6,423 nucleotides of DNA from Actinomycetes bacterium (lineage in GTDB: Bacteria > Actinomycetota > Aquicultoria > CAJVYJ01). Each line of letters begins with the position of its first letter. The first letter of the stretch is position 1. The notes beneath the pieces were generated by a model. That model was given only the letters and a program-made list of their open reading frames with translations, was not told the DNA's origin and did not search any database. Below are positions 5,288 through 6,423 of the stretch, piece after piece. A program made the translations under genes and the position numbers. Location: the NCBI GenBank assembly GCA_030597945.1, contig JAUVQW010000067.1, positions 1-6,423 on the forward strand, in the 5' to 3' direction.

Positions 5288-6423
5288 TCAGTCGCCCTTT
5301 ATGATGTCATAACCCATATAATCCACCAATGCGTCCGGTACCTTTATGCTTCCATCTCTCTGTTGATAGTTTTCCATAATCGCCGCTACTGTCCTTCCAA
5401 TCGCCAGCCCAGAGCCGTTTATCGTATGTAGAAATTCCGGTTTATCACCCTTCTTCGGGCGAAAGCGGATATTCGCTCTTCGTGCCTGAAAGTCGGAAAA
5501 ATTACTGCAAGACGATATCTCCTTATATCCGTTGGCAGAAGGCATCCAGACCTCAAGATCATAACACTTGGTAGCTGCAAAACTTAGATCACCGGTAGCA
5601 AGGATCACTACCCGATAGGCCAAGCCAAGCAATTTTAATATATCTTCCGCATTTTCCGTCAAAGACTCATGTTCAGCGGCCGACTCCTTTGGCCTCACAA
5701 ATTTTACCAACTCGACCTTGTTAAATTGATGCTGCCTAATGAGTCCTCTCGTCTCCCTGCCATGCGCTCCTGCTTCCCTTCTAAAACAAGGGGTATAAGC
5801 GGCGTATTTTATGGGAAGATCATCTCCATCTAGTATTTCATCCCTATAAATGTTAGTAACCGAAACCTCTGCTGTCGGTATCAGATAAAGACCGTCTTCC
5901 TCACACTTAAACATGTCTTCTTCCAGTTTCGGAAGTTGGCCCGTGCCTCGGAGAGATTCCGCATTTGCAAGAATCGGAGGAAATACTTCAGTGTAGCCAT
6001 TCTCCCTAGTATGCACATCCAGCATCAGATTGATAAGAGCCCTTTCCAGCCTGGCGCCGGCTCCCATATATAGAGAGAATCTGGACTTAGCGATCTTTAC
6101 CGCCCGCTCAAAATCGAGGATGCCGAGGTCCTCACCCAGTTCCCAGTGTGGTTTTGGATCAAATTCAAATTTTGGAATATCTCCCCACTTACGGATCTCT
6201 TGATTATATGTCTCATCAGGTCCGATAGGAGTATCAATATCTGGAATATTTGGTATGGTGAGAAGAAGGGATTCGATCTCAGCCTCTAGCGGCCGTAAGT
6301 GCCCCTCAAGCTCGGTTATCTCTTCGCCAATCTTTGAAGTCGCTTCCTTGATCTCACCAGCTTTTTTTTCAAGATCCTCACTCGGATTGCCATCCTTTTT
6401 CAATATCCCGATCTTCTTCATCA
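5288..6423 (-). CDS. serS: Seryl-tRNA synthetase, 5' end outside the window
   Basis: Charges tRNA-Ser (and tRNA-Sec where present) with serine in the cytoplasm; class II synthetase. The visible part carries the end of the N-terminal coiled-coil arm, the arm exit LLLTIPNIPDIDTPIG, the serine-pocket motif IPTAEVSVTN, motif 2 (PCFRREAGAHGRETRG, then HQFNKVELVKF), SCSNFSDFQARR, and motif 3 with NGSGLAIGRTVAAIMENYQQ near the C-terminus, which ends DYMGYDIIKGD. All catalytic motifs look intact. The Met at 6421 is not the true start: by alignment to E. coli SerRS (430 residues) it falls inside the coiled coil, and about 50 N-terminal residues plus the start lie beyond the window. Whether a T-box or other leader precedes the gene cannot be seen here. 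Confidence 0.97.
   Translation of the reverse strand, partial: MKKIGILKKDGNPSEDLEKKAGEIKEATSKIGEEITELEGHLRPLEAEIESLLLTIPNIPDIDTPIGPDETYNQEIRKWGDIPKFEFDPKPHWELGEDLGILDFERAVKIAKSRFSLYMGAGARLERALINLMLDVHTRENGYTEVFPPILANAESLRGTGQLPKLEEDMFKCEEDGLYLIPTAEVSVTNIYRDEILDGDDLPIKYAAYTPCFRREAGAHGRETRGLIRQHQFNKVELVKFVRPKESAAEHESLTENAEDILKLLGLAYRVVILATGDLSFAATKCYDLEVWMPSANGYKEISSCSNFSDFQARRANIRFRPKKGDKPEFLHTINGSGLAIGRTVAAIMENYQQRDGSIKVPDALVDYMGYDIIKGD

Noticed and set aside
5240..5431. Plus-strand 63-codon frame starting in the serS/zinc-ribbon gap
   Set aside because: It has no ribosome site and most of it overlaps the conserved end of serS on the other strand.
6419..6421. ATG as the start of serS
   Set aside because: It matches an internal coiled-coil position of SerRS, and about 50 N-terminal residues would be missing; the gene continues past the window edge.
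1..6423. CRISPR arrays, tRNA or rRNA genes, insertion sequences, integrases, phage or toxin-antitoxin pairs of known type
   Set aside because: Nothing seen: no regularly spaced repeats, cloverleaf-like segment, transposase or terminal repeats; the window is densely coded with ordinary chromosomal genes.

Overview
The window reads as bacterial chromosome from a moderately A+T-rich genome (composition judged by eye, not computed). Shine-Dalgarno-led genes, two TTG starts, a bacterial-type seryl-tRNA synthetase, Lgt and a Gram-positive-type LexA/DinR box (13 of 14 consensus positions) point to a Bacillota, Actinobacteriota or related lineage. The membrane-anchored ten-haem cytochrome suggests anaerobic or flexible respiration. 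The lineage is inference; no species is claimed.

Layout. (1) 16-768 (+): lgt, lipoprotein diacylglyceryl transferase, running into a convergent operon. (2) 1779 down to 789 (-): a three-gene unit encoding a PC4/YdbC-like single-stranded nucleic-acid-binding protein, an overlooked 33-residue one-helix membrane protein (1434-1535), and endonuclease III (nth). A near-ideal sigma70 promoter (TTGACA, 17 bp, TATAAA) precedes it, with a LexA box over the expected transcription start, so it looks like an SOS-controlled DNA-damage operon. (3) 1926-3005 (+): a divergent HtrA/DegP-type serine protease with one PDZ domain. (4) 4066 down to 3017 (-): a NapC/NrfH-like cytochrome with ten CxxCH motifs, converging tail to tail on htrA with only 11 bp between. 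(5) 5136 down to 4171 (-): a protein with signal peptide, extracytoplasmic domain, transmembrane helix, Lys/Pro linker and zinc ribbon, closed by a strong intrinsic terminator. (6) 6423 down to 5288 (-): serS, cut by the window edge.

How it fits together. Lgt, HtrA, the cytochrome and the zinc-ribbon protein all serve the cell envelope; nth and the PC4-like protein serve DNA repair; serS is translation housekeeping. The best candidate for something undescribed is the LexA-box operon, because it places a tiny membrane protein between two DNA-repair-type genes. Known SOS-induced small membrane proteins such as SidA and TisB act as a division inhibitor and a membrane toxin, so a similar job is possible but unproven. 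Second in interest are the orphan ten-haem cytochrome, whose start region carries an inverted repeat, and the unrecognised zinc-ribbon membrane protein upstream of it.
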